Notes under the pieces: model-generated
Told to the model about the DNA's origin: nothing
Databases searched by the model: none
The model's input: only the letters and a program-made list of their open reading frames with translations
Part shown: positions 10,086 through 19,781 of the stretch, one piece after another
How the letters are laid out: each line of letters begins with the position of its first letter
Position numbering within the stretch: position 1 is the first letter of the stretch
NCBI RefSeq assembly: GCF_017948405.1
Contig: NZ_CP072844.1
Coordinates: forward strand, 2,046,001 to 2,110,000
Direction: 5' to 3'
Length of the DNA: 64,000 nt
Source of the DNA: Psychrosphaera aestuarii
GTDB taxonomy: Bacteria > Pseudomonadota > Gammaproteobacteria > Enterobacterales > Alteromonadaceae
Translations under genes and position numbers: made by a program

Positions 10086-11332
10086 TGGATCCCCAATACG
10101 GTTTTCATAATAGCCAACTGTTCACTATTCTGATTCTCTGCAGCTTCTTTAAGCGCTGATGTTGGTGCATGAATCAGTCGGTTTGTTAATTTATTCGCCA
10201 TTTCAATGAGTACCGTTTCTGGATCATTGCCGGCTTGAATTTGATTTAATGCTCTGCTTAACAGTTCGTCTTTCGTTGCAATACTTTGCGTGCGGTAATC
10301 TTTTATAAGGTCAACTGAGTCTAAGGAGCTTATCCAATCGGAGAAAATACTTGCTTTACCGTCTATTATTGCTTCGGCTTCAACAGCGGCTTCACTTCGT
10401 GCCTGCATGTTACTAGCAACGATGTCTTGCAAGTCGTCGACTGTATATAAATAGGCATCATCTAATTCAGCAACTTCAGGCTCGATATCACGAGGAACTG
10501 CTAAATCAACTAAAAACATTGGCTTATGTTTACGCTGTTTAAACACTTTTTCAATTAAGCCTTTGCCAATAATAGGCAGCGTGCTTGCTGTTGAACTAAT
10601 AACAACATCTGCTGTTAAAATTTCTTCACTAATTTGACTCAACGTACAAACTTTAGCGCCAAACTGTTCCGCTATGCCTTCTGCTCGACTGAGGGTTCTA
10701 TTTGCAACTATGATATCTTTCGCACCTTGCTCGTAGATATGTTTAGCCACTAGTTCTATCGTTTCACCTGCCCCAACCAATAATACTTTTTTTCCAGTAA
10801 ACTCACCGAAAACTTGTTTTGCTAGCGTTACAGCCGCATATGCAACCGATACCGCATTTGTTGCTATATCTGTTTCAGTTCTAACTTGCTTAGCTACTGA
10901 AAAGGACTGCTGAAACATTCGTTCGAAGTAAGTTTGTACGGTACCGATAGATTTGGCTTGCTGATAGGCTTGTTTTACTTGCCCAAGTATTTGCGGCTCA
11001 CCTAGAACCATTGAGTCAAGACCACTCGCAACTCTCATTAGGTGACGTGTAGCCTCTATATTTTGGTGAATGTAAACATGTTGATTCAGCTCGTCTTCAC
11101 CTACTTGATGAAATTGTGCTAACCAATTTACAACATCTTGTGCTTTTGCTTGTTCACCAAAGCAATAAATTTCTGTACGATTGCATGTCGATAGGATCAC
11201 TGCTTCATCACAACCTGCATTGCTTCGAATGGTTTTTAACGCTTCTGGCAAACGCTCAGGCGTAAACGCGAGTCGCTCCCGAAGTGCTACCGAAGCAGAT
11301 TTGTGATTTATTCCTAACGCGATTACGGACAT
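10082..11332 (-). CDS. hemA: Glutamyl-tRNA reductase
   Basis: Reduces glutamyl-tRNA to glutamate-1-semialdehyde, the first committed step of C5-pathway heme synthesis. The catalytic cysteine is Cys50 in [11 protein letters not shown]; the NADPH-binding segment [10 protein letters not shown] and the C-terminal helical dimerisation region follow. The 416-residue product from the ATG at 11332 ([14 protein letters not shown]) matches the family; an in-frame start at 11371 would add 13 atypical residues. It is transcribed divergently from lolB across a ~130-base gap, the classic arrangement. Confidence 0.96.
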   Translation of the reverse strand: MSVIALGINHKSASVALRERLAFTPERLPEALKTIRSNAGCDEAVILSTCNRTEIYCFGEQAKAQDVVNWLAQFHQVGEDELNQHVYIHQNIEATRHLMRVASGLDSMVLGEPQILGQVKQAYQQAKSIGTVQTYFERMFQQSFSVAKQVRTETDIATNAVSVAYAAVTLAKQVFGEFTGKKVLLVGAGETIELVAKHIYEQGAKDIIVANRTLSRAEGIAEQFGAKVCTLSQISEEILTADVVISSTASTLPIIGKGLIEKVFKQRKHKPMFLVDLAVPRDIEPEVAELDDAYLYTVDDLQDIVASNMQARSEAAVEAEAIIDGKASIFSDWISSLDSVDLIKDYRTQSIATKDELLSRALNQIQAGNDPETVLIEMANKLTNRLIHAPTSALKEAAENQNSEQLAIMKTVLGIQ

Positions 11333-11465
11333 AAAATACTTATAATGATCCAAGATGTGAAAAACACGCAATTCTACGAAAATCGCAGACTTTTTGAAAG
11401 CCTGTAACTCGCTTAATTACAAGATATCGTAGTAAAAACATAAAATAACTTTAGCTGAGACTAAA

Positions 11466-12068
11466 ATGACATACTTTAAATCTACCTTTCTAACGATACT
11501 AACACTTGTTTTGATCAGTGCGTGTACAACACTACCTGACTCGTCAAGTGCGCTAAAAGTAAAATCTGCAACGGAATTATCACAGTGGACGGCGCGTGGA
11601 AAGATTTTATTGGTGTCTGGCAAAGAAAAAGAAAGCGCCTATTTTTATTGGCGACAAGACAGAGATGATTTTCAGTTTACTTTATCGACGTTTATCGGCG
11701 TTGATGTACTTTCATTAAAATATGAAAACGGTATCGCCACTCTGAAATTAGACGGTAAATCATATAGTGACAATGACCCCCAAAGATTAGTTGCTCGTTT
11801 GACCAACAAACAAATTCCATTCAAAAAACTACCACTGTGGTTATTAGGCTCAGCGGTAAAAAAAGATGTTATTGATCCGATATATATAAATAAAACTGAA
11901 TTGCAATCTTTTGCTTTTAAGGAGTCTGGATTTAATAAGCAAACTTGGCGCATAAATTACAGTGAACGCGAACCGGTTTTAAAACTAAGATTACCTAAAG
12001 GTATGACAATAAAATCTTCTGATTCTCGAATTAAAATCGCCATTTCCAATTGGCAACTCGAAGGTTAA
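11466..12068 (+). CDS. lolB: Outer-membrane lipoprotein insertion protein LolB
   Basis: Receives lipoproteins from LolA and inserts them into the outer membrane; itself a lipoprotein. A signal peptide ends in the lipobox LISAC (Cys20). The mature protein has the segments QWTARGKILLVSGKEKESAYFYWRQ (split view) and FTLSTFIGVDVLSL typical of LolB. Length is 200 residues (E. coli 207). It is followed 36 bases on by ispE. With lnt in the same window, it covers late steps of lipoprotein maturation and sorting. Confidence 0.93.
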   Translation: MTYFKSTFLTILTLVLISACTTLPDSSSALKVKSATELSQWTARGKILLVSGKEKESAYFYWRQDRDDFQFTLSTFIGVDVLSLKYENGIATLKLDGKSYSDNDPQRLVARLTNKQIPFKKLPLWLLGSAVKKDVIDPIYINKTELQSFAFKESGFNKQTWRINYSEREPVLKLRLPKGMTIKSSDSRIKIAISNWQLEG

Positions 12069-12104
12069 AACAACCTAACTATAGTATTTTAAGGCTAAAT
12101 ATAA

Positions 12105-12998
12105 ATGACAGTGACAAAACTGACGCTACTTTCCCCTGCCAAGTTAAATCTTTTTTTGAATATCAATGGGCAGTTAGAAAATGGTTATCACGAACTGCAA
12201 AGTCTATTTCACTTTTTAGACTATGGCGACGAAATGACTTTTATTGCCTCTCCTAATCAAAACAACACCGGCACGGTAAATTTATCCTGCAACATAAAGG
12301 CACTTGAGTCGCAAGATAATTTAATCTTCAAAGCGGCAAATAAGTTAAAACAACATGCTTATGATACTGGACTTGCTCGTTGTTCAGGCCTCCCTAATAT
12401 TCAAATTGATCTAAATAAGAAATTACCCATGGGCGGCGGTGTCGGAGGTGGATCGTCAAATGCAGCAACCACATTGTTAGCTTTAAATAAGTTGTGGAAC
12501 TTTAATTTAAGCATTCCCATGTTAGAAACAATTGGCCTTAGTATTGGCGCTGATGTGCCGATTTTTGTTAACGGCCAAACGGCCATTGCCGATGGTGTAG
12601 GAGAAAAGTTAACTAACTATCCTATAAAAGAAAAATGGTATTTGGTTTTAACGCCAAAACAAAATGTAAATACTGCTGAATTATTTTCTTCACCTCTTTT
12701 GCCGCGAAATTCGCCGAAAATACCGCTAGATGAAATTAAATACCAAGGTATTGAATCGCAATTTAAAAATGATTTTGAAAAGTTAGTTTATAATCGTTAT
12801 CCAAACGTTGCCAAATCATTAGACTGGTTGTTAGAATATGGGCCGGCCAGGATGACTGGCACTGGCGCTTGTGTTTTTGCTGAGTTTGATACTCAGAACG
12901 AAGCAAAAGAGGTACATAATCGACTGCCTGTCGACCTGACTGGATTTGTTGCAAAAGGATGCAACACTTCCCCGACGCACCAAACGCTGTTTGGCTAA
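12105..12998 (+). CDS. ispE: 4-diphosphocytidyl-2-C-methyl-D-erythritol kinase
   Basis: ATP-dependent kinase of the MEP isoprenoid pathway. GHMP-kinase features are clear: the N-terminal SPAKLNLFLNI with NGYHELQS, the glycine-rich ATP loop PMGGGVGGGSSNAATTLL, and the C-terminal ARMTGTGACVFAEF. Length 297 residues (E. coli 283). It lies between lolB and prs, the order conserved in gammaproteobacteria. Confidence 0.96.
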   Translation: MTVTKLTLLSPAKLNLFLNINGQLENGYHELQSLFHFLDYGDEMTFIASPNQNNTGTVNLSCNIKALESQDNLIFKAANKLKQHAYDTGLARCSGLPNIQIDLNKKLPMGGGVGGGSSNAATTLLALNKLWNFNLSIPMLETIGLSIGADVPIFVNGQTAIADGVGEKLTNYPIKEKWYLVLTPKQNVNTAELFSSPLLPRNSPKIPLDEIKYQGIESQFKNDFEKLVYNRYPNVAKSLDWLLEYGPARMTGTGACVFAEFDTQNEAKEVHNRLPVDLTGFVAKGCNTSPTHQTLFG

Positions 12999-13073
12999 TA
13001 ATTATTAGAGGTTCGGTTAATTTAGGCTAACCTCATTATAAAACTAAAAGCATTTTTGCTATAGGATATCTCT

Positions 13074-14030
13074 GTGCCTGATATAAAGCTCTTCGCTGGA
13101 AACGCTACCCCAGAACTTGCCGAAATCATCAGTAACCGTCTTGACATCGACCTGGGTAACGCCACTGTAGGCCGTTTCAGCGACGGTGAGATTAGTGTTC
13201 AAGTAAATGACAACGTTCGAGGATCGGATGTTTTCATCATTCAATCCACTTGTGCTCCTTGTAATGACAATCTAATGGAATTAATTGTAATGGTCGATGC
13301 GCTTAGGCGTGCATCTGCTGGTCGAATTACAGCTGTTATTCCATACTTTGGTTACGCGCGCCAAGACCGACGAGTTCGCTCTGCTCGTGTTCCAATTACC
13401 GCAAAAGTTGTAGCCGATTTTCTTTCAAGTGTAGGGGTAGACAGAGTTTTAACTGTTGACCTTCACGCTGAACAGATTCAAGGCTTCTTTGATGTACCCG
13501 TTGACAACGTGTTCGGTAGTCCAATCTTAGTAGACGACCTACGTAAAAAAGGTTTCGATTTAGCCGATGATGTTGTTGTTGTCTCGCCAGACATTGGTGG
13601 TGTAGTAAGAGCTCGCGCAATTGCAAAACTACTAAACGACAAAGACTTAGCGATAATAGACAAACGCCGCCCGCAAGCTAATGTTGCACAAGTCATGCAT
13701 ATCATTGGTGATGTAAAGGGTCGCGACTGTATTATGGTTGATGACATGATTGATACTGGTGGCACACTATGTAAAGCAGCTGAAGCTCTCAAAGCTCAAG
13801 GTGCAAAACGTGTATTTGCTTATGCAACACACCCTGTTTTCTCTGGTAACGCCATTGAAAATTTAAAAAACACGGTAATTGATGAAGTTATTGTTACCGA
13901 CTCAATACCTCTGCCTGCGGACATTGCCGCATTGCCAAATGTTAGACAACTAACACTAGGTAATATGCTTGCAGAAGCCATTCGTCGACTCAGTAATGAA
14001 GAGTCAATATCGGCGATGTTTGATCACTAA
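13074..14030 (+). CDS. prs: Ribose-phosphate pyrophosphokinase (PRPP synthetase)
   Basis: Makes PRPP from ribose-5-phosphate and ATP for purine, pyrimidine, histidine, tryptophan and NAD synthesis. The 318-residue sequence shows [17 protein letters not shown] flexible-loop residues (here [19 protein letters not shown]), the YARQDR ATP-binding segment, and the PRPP-binding loop [14 protein letters not shown]. The start is GTG at 13074, with AGGA eight bases upstream; the N-terminal [15 protein letters not shown] fits the family. A strong bidirectional terminator follows. Confidence 0.96.
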   Translation: MPDIKLFAGNATPELAEIISNRLDIDLGNATVGRFSDGEISVQVNDNVRGSDVFIIQSTCAPCNDNLMELIVMVDALRRASAGRITAVIPYFGYARQDRRVRSARVPITAKVVADFLSSVGVDRVLTVDLHAEQIQGFFDVPVDNVFGSPILVDDLRKKGFDLADDVVVVSPDIGGVVRARAIAKLLNDKDLAIIDKRRPQANVAQVMHIIGDVKGRDCIMVDDMIDTGGTLCKAAEALKAQGAKRVFAYATHPVFSGNAIENLKNTVIDEVIVTDSIPLPADIAALPNVRQLTLGNMLAEAIRRLSNEESISAMFDH

Positions 14031-14051
14031 ACAACGCTAAATGGTTGCAAC

Positions 14052-14077
14052 AAAAAAGCGGCCATGGCCGCTTTTTT
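14052..14077. terminator. Bidirectional intrinsic terminator between prs and the minus-strand pair
   Basis: A perfect palindrome with the core GCGGCCATGGCCGC flanked by six A on the left and six T on the right. It can stop prs transcripts on the plus strand and lipoprotein transcripts on the minus strand. Confidence 0.92.
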
Positions 14078-14098
14078 AATCAAACAAAATACTATCTT

Positions 14099-14470
14099 TT
14101 ATTTGCATTCTAATATGATGTTAGCTGACGTAATTTCTGCCACGTTTTTGTAACCTAACTCTCCTGCACGCAATGCATCATCTGAGGCTATTTGAAAAAC
14201 ATTAATCGTGCCTTCGTCCTGACCGCACGCTTGTGGATACATTAAACCATCGTTACTGCGTTGCGAACATCGAACGTTGATATTGGCAGACGCCAGCTCT
14301 GTTTCCATTTGTTGTAATGAGATTCCTTCAGAAAAACACTGTTTTTTGTTTGCATCTTTAAAAACATTTATATAAGTGACTCGTTCGTTTTTATTTCCAG
14401 TATCGCCATTGCTGACTGCTTCACACGCAACAAGCACGAGTGCCGATAAAACAAGTAAACTACTTTTCAT
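14099..14470 (-). CDS. Small predicted lipoprotein, unknown function
   Basis: I do not recognise this 123-residue protein. It starts MKSSLLVLSALVLVACEAV, a short lipoprotein signal with lipobox LVAC (Cys16 or nearby). The mature part has four further cysteines, including CSQRSN and ACGQDEG, and could form disulphides in the periplasm. The upstream membrane-protein gene overlaps its start by 11 bases, so the two are coupled. I chose the ATG at 14470 because the lipoprotein signal begins there; an in-frame start at 14515 would mask it. Confidence 0.75.
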   Translation of the reverse strand: MKSSLLVLSALVLVACEAVSNGDTGNKNERVTYINVFKDANKKQCFSEGISLQQMETELASANINVRCSQRSNDGLMYPQACGQDEGTINVFQIASDDALRAGELGYKNVAEITSANIILECK

Positions 14471-14870
14471 TATCAATCCTATATTCTGTTGGGTTATCAA
14501 ACGATGAAAACACATCTGTGCTTTTATTCGAGTTCAAAAACTTGTCATATACAATATCAATAACAACAACTAAATAAACCGATAATAAATAACCGATGAA
14601 TATAACTGCGGTGGTATTGTCGATGTTTTTAACGAGTAACGAAGATATAAACAGTAAAAAATTAGCAATTATTCCTGAATATAAAAGGCCGATAATACCA
14701 TCCCGGATATTATCTAGTTTTATAAATGCTGCTGGTAAACTTATCATCGCTACTGCGAGCCAATAATAGTCCGGAATAGTTTTAGGAGCGCTGATAGTTA
14801 CTTTATAAATAGCAAGCACAACTATTGTTAACATAGGTAAGAGCGCAATTAAACGCAGTAATCTTCGCAT
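14460..14870 (-). CDS. Predicted four-helix inner-membrane protein, unknown
   Basis: A 136-residue hydrophobic protein with about four membrane helices (first MRRLLRLIALLPMLTIVVL, then around 35-55, 62-82 and 88-110) and a hydrophilic C-terminal tail. No family recognised. GGAG stands about 11 bases before the ATG. It overlaps the small lipoprotein gene by 11 bases, which suggests a joint envelope role, but nothing more can be said. Confidence 0.7.
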   Translation of the reverse strand: MRRLLRLIALLPMLTIVVLAIYKVTISAPKTIPDYYWLAVAMISLPAAFIKLDNIRDGIIGLLYSGIIANFLLFISSLLVKNIDNTTAVIFIGYLLSVYLVVVIDIVYDKFLNSNKSTDVFSSFDNPTEYRIDNEK

Positions 14871-15049
14871 GGTATAACTTCTCCAAACGTCAAAGTCTTC
14901 TTTGATCTTATTATTATGTTTTCTATTTTTGCATATTAGTTTTAATTTATTTATGCGACAAGAATTTTATTTCCGTTTAATTTGATGCCATAACCATTAT
15001 TACCTATTAAAGAAACTTCTGAGCAAACATCTTGCTATGCACAAAAATG

Positions 15050-15078
15050 TTGAGTAAATAAGCGCTTTCAATTAGAAT
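15050..15078 (+). promoter_or_regulatory. Sigma70 promoter of rplY
   Basis: TTGAGT (15050-15055), a 17-base spacer, and TAGAAT (15073-15078). It predicts a start near 15085, placing both leader hairpins in the transcript. Confidence 0.75.
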
Positions 15079-15084
15079 ACCGCG

Positions 15085-15160
15085 CCCCTGATATTTGGGG
15101 ATATGAGTTTTCTCTTGGTCGCGGGAGAAAACATAAACTTTTTATTTTTTGGAGAATTCC
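15085..15160 (+). promoter_or_regulatory. Probable rplY (L25) autoregulatory leader
   Basis: Two hairpins precede the rplY start: CCCC/GGGG (15085-15100), directly at the predicted transcript start, and GTTTTCTC (15107-15114) with GAGAAAAC (15125-15132). The ribosome-binding site GGAG follows at 15151. In E. coli and relatives L25, a 5S rRNA-binding protein, represses its own mRNA through a structured leader. Structure and position fit; that this leader binds L25 is inference. Confidence 0.6.
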
Positions 15161-15784
15161 ATGTCTGAAGCTATTTATACATTAGAAGCTACAGTTCGTA
15201 CTGACAAAGGTACTGGTGCGAGCCGCCGCCTACGTCATGCTAACCAAGTTCCTGCAATCTTATACGGTACAGATAAAGACGCGCTTAACCTTGCTTTATC
15301 TCACAACAAAGTATGGCAAGCACAAGCACACGAAGGTTTTTACTCGCACATTCTTACTCTTGTTATCGACGGTAAGAAAGAAGAAGTAATTCTTAAAGAC
15401 GTTCAACGTCACCCGTTTAAGCCATTGATCATGCACTTGGACTTCCAACGTGTTGATGCTAAGCAGAAATTACACACTAACGTTCCAGTTCACTTCATTG
15501 GTGAAGAGTCTGTAACTAAGTCTGGTGCTGTTGTTGCTCACACTATGACTGAGATAGAAATCACTTGTTTACCGAAAGACCTTCCTGAGTTCATCGAAGT
15601 AAACGTTGCTGATTTAGAAATCGGTCAAACTATTCACATCAGCGATCTTAAATTGCCAGCTGGTGTTGCGTCTGTAGAATTAGCAAAAGGTGAATCTCAC
15701 GATCTAGCCGTTGTTACTGTACACGCACCAAAGACTAAAGCAGAAGATACTGACGAAGCTTCAGAAGAAGCAGATTCAGAATAA
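15161..15784 (+). CDS. rplY: 50S ribosomal protein L25, long (Ctc/TL5) form
   Basis: Binds 5S rRNA in the large subunit. At 207 residues it is the two-domain CTC form: an N-terminal L25 domain (about 1-92, with [12 protein letters not shown] and [17 protein letters not shown]) and a C-terminal beta domain ([23 protein letters not shown], shown split), then an acidic tail. E. coli has only the ~94-residue first domain. GGAG lies six bases before the ATG at 15161; the longer in-frame start at 15149 would fall inside the leader. pth follows, the standard partner. Confidence 0.95.
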   Translation: MSEAIYTLEATVRTDKGTGASRRLRHANQVPAILYGTDKDALNLALSHNKVWQAQAHEGFYSHILTLVIDGKKEEVILKDVQRHPFKPLIMHLDFQRVDAKQKLHTNVPVHFIGEESVTKSGAVVAHTMTEIEITCLPKDLPEFIEVNVADLEIGQTIHISDLKLPAGVASVELAKGESHDLAVVTVHAPKTKAEDTDEASEEADSE

Positions 15785-15810
15785 TCTGTGTTGAATAGAC
15801 GTACACTAAA

Positions 15811-16401
15811 ATGAGTACCGATATTCAACTAATCGTGGGCCTGGCTAATCCAGGCCCCGAATACAAATACACCCGCCATAATGCCGGTGCCTGGTTTATC
15901 GAAGAACTATGCCGAGCACAAAATGTTACCCTTAAAAATGATCCCAAATACTTTGGTTATACCGGTAAATTACTCATTGACGGTAACGAAGTTCGAGTGC
16001 TAATTCCCACCACCTTTATGAATTTAAGTGGAAAATCTGTTAGTGCACTTGCAAACTTCTTTAAAATTAAACCAGAGCAAATTCTTGTCGCGCATGACGA
16101 ACTAGATATGCCTCCAGGAAAAGTAAAGATCAAACAAGGTGGCGGACACGGCGGCCATAACGGCTTAAAAGACATAATCGCTAAATTGGCGAATAACAAA
16201 GAATTTTATCGACTCCGTATTGGAATCGGTCATCCAGGTAGTCGTGAAAAAGTGACTGGCTGGGTGTTGGGCAAAGCCCCTCAAGTAGACCAAGAAAAAA
16301 TAGATGCAGCAATAGACGAAGCAACGCGTTGCATGGACATTTGGTTTAAACAAGATTTAAAAAAAGCACAGAGTAGATTACATTCATTCAGTGCCGAATA
16401 A
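15811..16401 (+). CDS. pth: Peptidyl-tRNA hydrolase
   Basis: Releases tRNA from prematurely terminated peptidyl-tRNA. The 196-residue protein has the [20 protein letters not shown] signature (catalytic His in TRHNAG), the [11 protein letters not shown] segment with the supporting Asp, and [13 protein letters not shown]. It sits 26 bases after rplY and 47 before ychF; rplY-pth-ychF is a widely conserved trio. Confidence 0.97.
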   Translation: MSTDIQLIVGLANPGPEYKYTRHNAGAWFIEELCRAQNVTLKNDPKYFGYTGKLLIDGNEVRVLIPTTFMNLSGKSVSALANFFKIKPEQILVAHDELDMPPGKVKIKQGGGHGGHNGLKDIIAKLANNKEFYRLRIGIGHPGSREKVTGWVLGKAPQVDQEKIDAAIDEATRCMDIWFKQDLKKAQSRLHSFSAE

Positions 16402-16448
16402 ATTAGCTAAAATAAGCACAACATTGATTTTTATTGTAAGGAACCATC

Positions 16449-17540
16449 ATGGGTTTTAAATGTGGCATCGTAGGCTTACCAAATGTTGGTAAATCAACTT
16501 TATTTAATGCATTAACAAAAGCAGGTATCGAAGCTGCAAACTTTCCATTCTGTACTATCGAACCTAATACTGGTGTTGTTCCGGTTCCAGACCTTCGTTT
16601 AGATAAACTAGCAGAAATTGTTAATCCTCAGCGAGTCATTCCAACAACAATGGAATTTGTAGATATTGCCGGTCTAGTAAAAGGTGCATCCAAAGGTGAA
16701 GGCTTAGGCAACCAGTTTTTGGCCAATATTCGTGAAACAGATGCAATTGGTCATGTTGTTCGTTGTTTTGATGACCCAAACATTGTTCACGTTGCTGGTC
16801 AAGTAAACCCACAAGAAGACATTGACGTTATCAATACTGAATTAGCACTTGCAGATATGGATTCAATTGACAACGCGATGTTCCGTAATGCTAAAAAAGC
16901 CAAAGGTGGCGACGCAGATGCTAAGTTTGAAATCAAAGTACTTGAAAAGTTAAAGCCTATCGTTGATGAGGGTGGCATGGCCCGCTCTGTTGAGCTTACG
17001 AAAGAAGAATTAGCAGCAATCAGCTACTTAAATCTACTCACTATGAAGCCAACTATGTATATCGCAAACGTTGCAGAAGATGGATTTGAGAATAATCCGT
17101 TTTTAGACAAGGTTCGAGAGATTGCTTCAACTGAAAATGCGGTTGTTGTTGCGGTTTGTGCAGCCATCGAGTCAGAGTTATCTGAATTAGAGCCGGAAGA
17201 TTTAGCCGAATTTATGGAAGATTTAGGTTGGGATGAACCTGGTTTAAACCGAGTGATTCGTTCTGGTTATGAGTTATTAAGACTGAATACATACTTTACT
17301 GCTGGTGTAAAAGAAGTAAGAGCTTGGACATACACGTCTGGTTCTACTGCGCCACAAGCCGCTGGCAAAATTCACACTGACTTTGAAAAAGGCTTTATTC
17401 GTGCCGAAATCGTTGGTTACGATGATTTTGTTGAAAATGGCGGTGAATCTGGCGCAAAAGAAGCTGGAAAATGGCGCCTTGAAGGTAAAGATTACATCGT
17501 TAAAGACGGCGACGTTATACATTTCCGCTTCAATGTTTAA
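16449..17540 (+). CDS. ychF: Ribosome-associated ATPase YchF (OLA1 family)
   Basis: A TRAFAC-class P-loop protein that prefers ATP to GTP and binds ribosomes. Visible are the P-loop GLPNVGKST, the switch region [21 protein letters not shown] (split here as VDIAGL and GEGLGNQF), and YIANVAED in place of the NKxD guanine-specificity motif, as expected for this family. A C-terminal TGS domain ends RFNV. Length 363 residues, the family norm. Confidence 0.97.
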   Translation: MGFKCGIVGLPNVGKSTLFNALTKAGIEAANFPFCTIEPNTGVVPVPDLRLDKLAEIVNPQRVIPTTMEFVDIAGLVKGASKGEGLGNQFLANIRETDAIGHVVRCFDDPNIVHVAGQVNPQEDIDVINTELALADMDSIDNAMFRNAKKAKGGDADAKFEIKVLEKLKPIVDEGGMARSVELTKEELAAISYLNLLTMKPTMYIANVAEDGFENNPFLDKVREIASTENAVVVAVCAAIESELSELEPEDLAEFMEDLGWDEPGLNRVIRSGYELLRLNTYFTAGVKEVRAWTYTSGSTAPQAAGKIHTDFEKGFIRAEIVGYDDFVENGGESGAKEAGKWRLEGKDYIVKDGDVIHFRFNV

Positions 17541-17570
17541 TCTTTAGTTTAAATATTATTTTTCACAAAC

Positions 17571-17601
17571 AAAGCCTTCTTATTCTGAAGGCTTTTTTTT
17601 T
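17571..17601 (+). terminator. Intrinsic terminator after ychF
   Basis: AAAGCCTTC and GAAGGCTTT form a 9-bp stem around a 7-base loop, followed by a run of T. Confidence 0.9.
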
Positions 17602-17801
17602 GAACAAATGCCGAGCTTTATACGTAACACAATTATCGGCTGGCTAAACAAGTTCCGTTTTTAATGATCTAGATTTTATTTTAATAGTTAATTTTTACGT
17701 TAAAATTTCGTTGAAAACGTCTCTTTTTATACAAAAAACCACCGAGTTGAACAAATTAAAGCCAAACGATACGTTAAGTGACATTTTCTTTAAAAAAGCA
17801 G

Positions 17802-17830
17802 TTGACGACAAAGGGTCGCATCAGCATAAT
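17802..17830 (+). promoter_or_regulatory. Strong sigma70 promoter of the tRNA operon
   Basis: TTGACG (17802-17807), exactly 17 bases, then CATAAT (17825-17830), followed by a GC-richer segment before the first tRNA at 17870, as in stable RNA promoters. The rest of the gap from ychF (17602-17801) is AT-rich and I see nothing else in it. Confidence 0.82.
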
Positions 17831-17869
17831 ACGCCACATCGCTTGAGGCGGTAATCGAAACAACGGAAT

Positions 17870-17946
17870 GGCTACGTAGCTCAGCTGGTTAGAGCACATC
17901 ACTCATAATGATGGGGTCCCCTGTTCAAATCAGGGCGTAGCCACCA
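17870..17946 (+). tRNA. tRNA-Met (CAT), elongator type
   Basis: 77 bases with encoded CCA. The acceptor stem GGCTACG/CGTAGCC is fully paired, the anticodon loop CTCATAA carries CAT, and the T-arm has GTTCAAATC. A first pair G-C makes it the elongator, not the initiator (which has an unpaired 1-72). A CAT anticodon could also be tRNA-Ile2 with lysidine; overall sequence favours Met. Confidence 0.93.
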
Positions 17947-17982
17947 CTCGATTACACTACCAAACCTCAAGGCAAAAAATTT

Positions 17983-18067
<85 letters not shown>

Positions 18068-18100
18068 TATTAAGACATGTTTTCACATGCAAAGTTTAGT

Positions 18101-18175
18101 TGGGATATCGCCAAGCGGTAAGGCAGCGGGTTTTGATCTCGCCATTCCCAGGTTCAAATCCTGGTATCCCAGCCA
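18101..18175 (+). tRNA. tRNA-Gln (TTG), copy 1
   Basis: 75 bases with encoded CCA. Acceptor stem TGGGATA/TATCCCA, anticodon loop TTTTGAT with anticodon TTG. It is identical to the next tRNA in D-arm, anticodon arm and T-arm; only the acceptor stem differs. Confidence 0.95.
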
Positions 18176-18183
18176 CTTATTGT

Positions 18184-18258
18184 TGGAGTATCGCCAAGCG
18201 GTAAGGCAGCGGGTTTTGATCTCGCCATTCCCAGGTTCAAATCCTGGTACTCCAGCCA
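18184..18258 (+). tRNA. tRNA-Gln (TTG), copy 2
   Basis: 75 bases with encoded CCA, only 8 bases after copy 1. Acceptor stem TGGAGTA/TACTCCA: two positions are swapped relative to copy 1 on both arms, so pairing is kept. Anticodon TTG. Confidence 0.95.
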
Positions 18259-18264
18259 CTATTT

Positions 18265-18290
18265 AAAGCCTCGCAATGCGAGGCTTTTTT
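18265..18290 (+). terminator. Intrinsic terminator of the tRNA operon
   Basis: AAAGCCTCGC, AATG-type turn, GCGAGGCTTTTTT: a GC-rich stem followed by six T, seven bases past the last tRNA. Confidence 0.93.
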
Positions 18291-18415
18291 CTTTCCTAAA
18301 TTTGTAACCATTCTTCCACTTTATATTTACTTTGCTTTTTATGTATTTTTCTTTACGATATTTTTAAATGTGTCATACACTTATTTGAATATTAGATTCA
18401 GGGAGCATAATAAGT

Positions 18416-19765
18416 TTGCGTAATACAATTATATCTAGTGTCTTGTTTGGCCTTTTTGCTACTTATACTTCAAATAGCAATGCTGATGAATACCATTACA
18501 AAAACATACTCATTGGTACTAAGGCCATTGGTCTTGGTGGCGCTTTTACTAGTATCGCAGACGACATGTCCGCTGTTTTTTACAACCCTGCTGGATTATC
18601 AAGATCAAAACTAAACAACTCCGCTTCGTTGAGCACTTTTTCCTGGGAATCTAGCGAACTCAACGATGTTTTTTCAAACAAAGCTAACTTTTCTCGTTCT
18701 TCTTTTTCAATTATTCCGAGCTTCTTGGGAACCGGTAAAAATACCGACCTTTGGCATTGGAGTTTAGTATTTGCGGTATCAGATTTATCAACTGAGCGTA
18801 ACTTTTCACAAGTAGAGGTACCGTTTTTATCTGAAACTGGTGCTGAAATTGGTAGGCAAACCGAGTTTGGCAATATCGATCTTGATAACGCTTCTTATGA
18901 CCTAGGCATAGGAGGCGCGCTAAACATTAATAGCAATTGGTCTTTTGGTGCATCAGTGATTGCCAAATATAAGCAATTTGAGACTGTACAGGGCTCGGGT
19001 ATTGATATTGCGATTCCGGTACCGTCAGGCTTGCTTAAAAGTGGTTTTACAGCCACAAGACGTTTAAAAGATGAAAATATTATAGCCACACCTCAATTGG
19101 GATTATTATACAAAAGTGACGGTTTTAATTGGGGGTTAAAGTTTGCTAAAGACATCGCCCTAAATCGCAGTTTTACTGGTAGCCATCAAATTACGGTATC
19201 GTCACTAGTACCTCTTCCTCCATCAGTAAAGACATCAAGTGTCGGTACAGTTACTGGTACAAAAAAGCAAGAATACGGTACAAACGTTTCCACCGGTTTT
19301 TCATCTATAGTCAGTGATTTACTGGTTAGCTTTGACGTTGACTATTATTCTGCGGTCAATGTCGAGGAGTTTAGTATCTCCTCCACGCAACCGCCGATAA
19401 ATAGAGATTTAAAAAAAGTTATTAATTACTCTATTGGATTTAGCTACCCATTATCTGACGAAAACTTGCTTAGGTTTGGTATTTTTACCGATAATTCAAA
19501 TGGCGAAATAGATATCAGTCAACCTTTTCAACGAATGGAGGTTGTAGACATGGTTGGTTTTAGCCTTGCCGTTAATACCAATGCATTTGGTTTCCCGCTA
19601 TCTATTGGTGGTTATTACAAACATGGTGAGGGCCAAGTGAGACTTGCTGATATTCGAGTGGTTGAAGACATAGTCGGCATGCAACTTTACCCAATGGCAA
19701 ACGATAATGACATTAGTACCATGAAACGTGACTCTTTTGTACTCTACATAAGCGCCAACTTTTAA
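18416..19765 (+). CDS. FadL/OMPP1/TodX-family outer-membrane porin
   Basis: A 449-residue beta-barrel protein of the family that takes up long-chain fatty acids or other hydrophobic compounds. A signal peptide (about residues 1-23, ending SNA) precedes ALGLGGAF-like sequence (here AIGLGGAFTSIADD) and the diagnostic FYNPAGLS. The chain ends in an aromatic residue (SANF), as barrel proteins do. The start is TTG at 18416 with GGGAG ten bases upstream; no usable ATG is nearby. Substrate unknown; it stands alone between the tRNA operon and ubiF. Confidence 0.85.
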   Translation: MRNTIISSVLFGLFATYTSNSNADEYHYKNILIGTKAIGLGGAFTSIADDMSAVFYNPAGLSRSKLNNSASLSTFSWESSELNDVFSNKANFSRSSFSIIPSFLGTGKNTDLWHWSLVFAVSDLSTERNFSQVEVPFLSETGAEIGRQTEFGNIDLDNASYDLGIGGALNINSNWSFGASVIAKYKQFETVQGSGIDIAIPVPSGLLKSGFTATRRLKDENIIATPQLGLLYKSDGFNWGLKFAKDIALNRSFTGSHQITVSSLVPLPPSVKTSSVGTVTGTKKQEYGTNVSTGFSSIVSDLLVSFDVDYYSAVNVEEFSISSTQPPINRDLKKVINYSIGFSYPLSDENLLRFGIFTDNSNGEIDISQPFQRMEVVDMVGFSLAVNTNAFGFPLSIGGYYKHGEGQVRLADIRVVEDIVGMQLYPMANDNDISTMKRDSFVLYISANF

Positions 19766-19781
19766 GACGTAAGTGGTTAAG

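Noticed and set aside
11417-11623. Minus-strand frame of 68 codons opposite the start of lolB
   Set aside because: Overlaps the lolB signal region and hemA/lolB promoter region; no ribosome-binding site or family look.
13008-13034. GAGGTT/AACCTC inverted repeat between ispE and prs
   Set aside because: Only six pairs with a 15-base loop and no T-run; not a terminator I can support.
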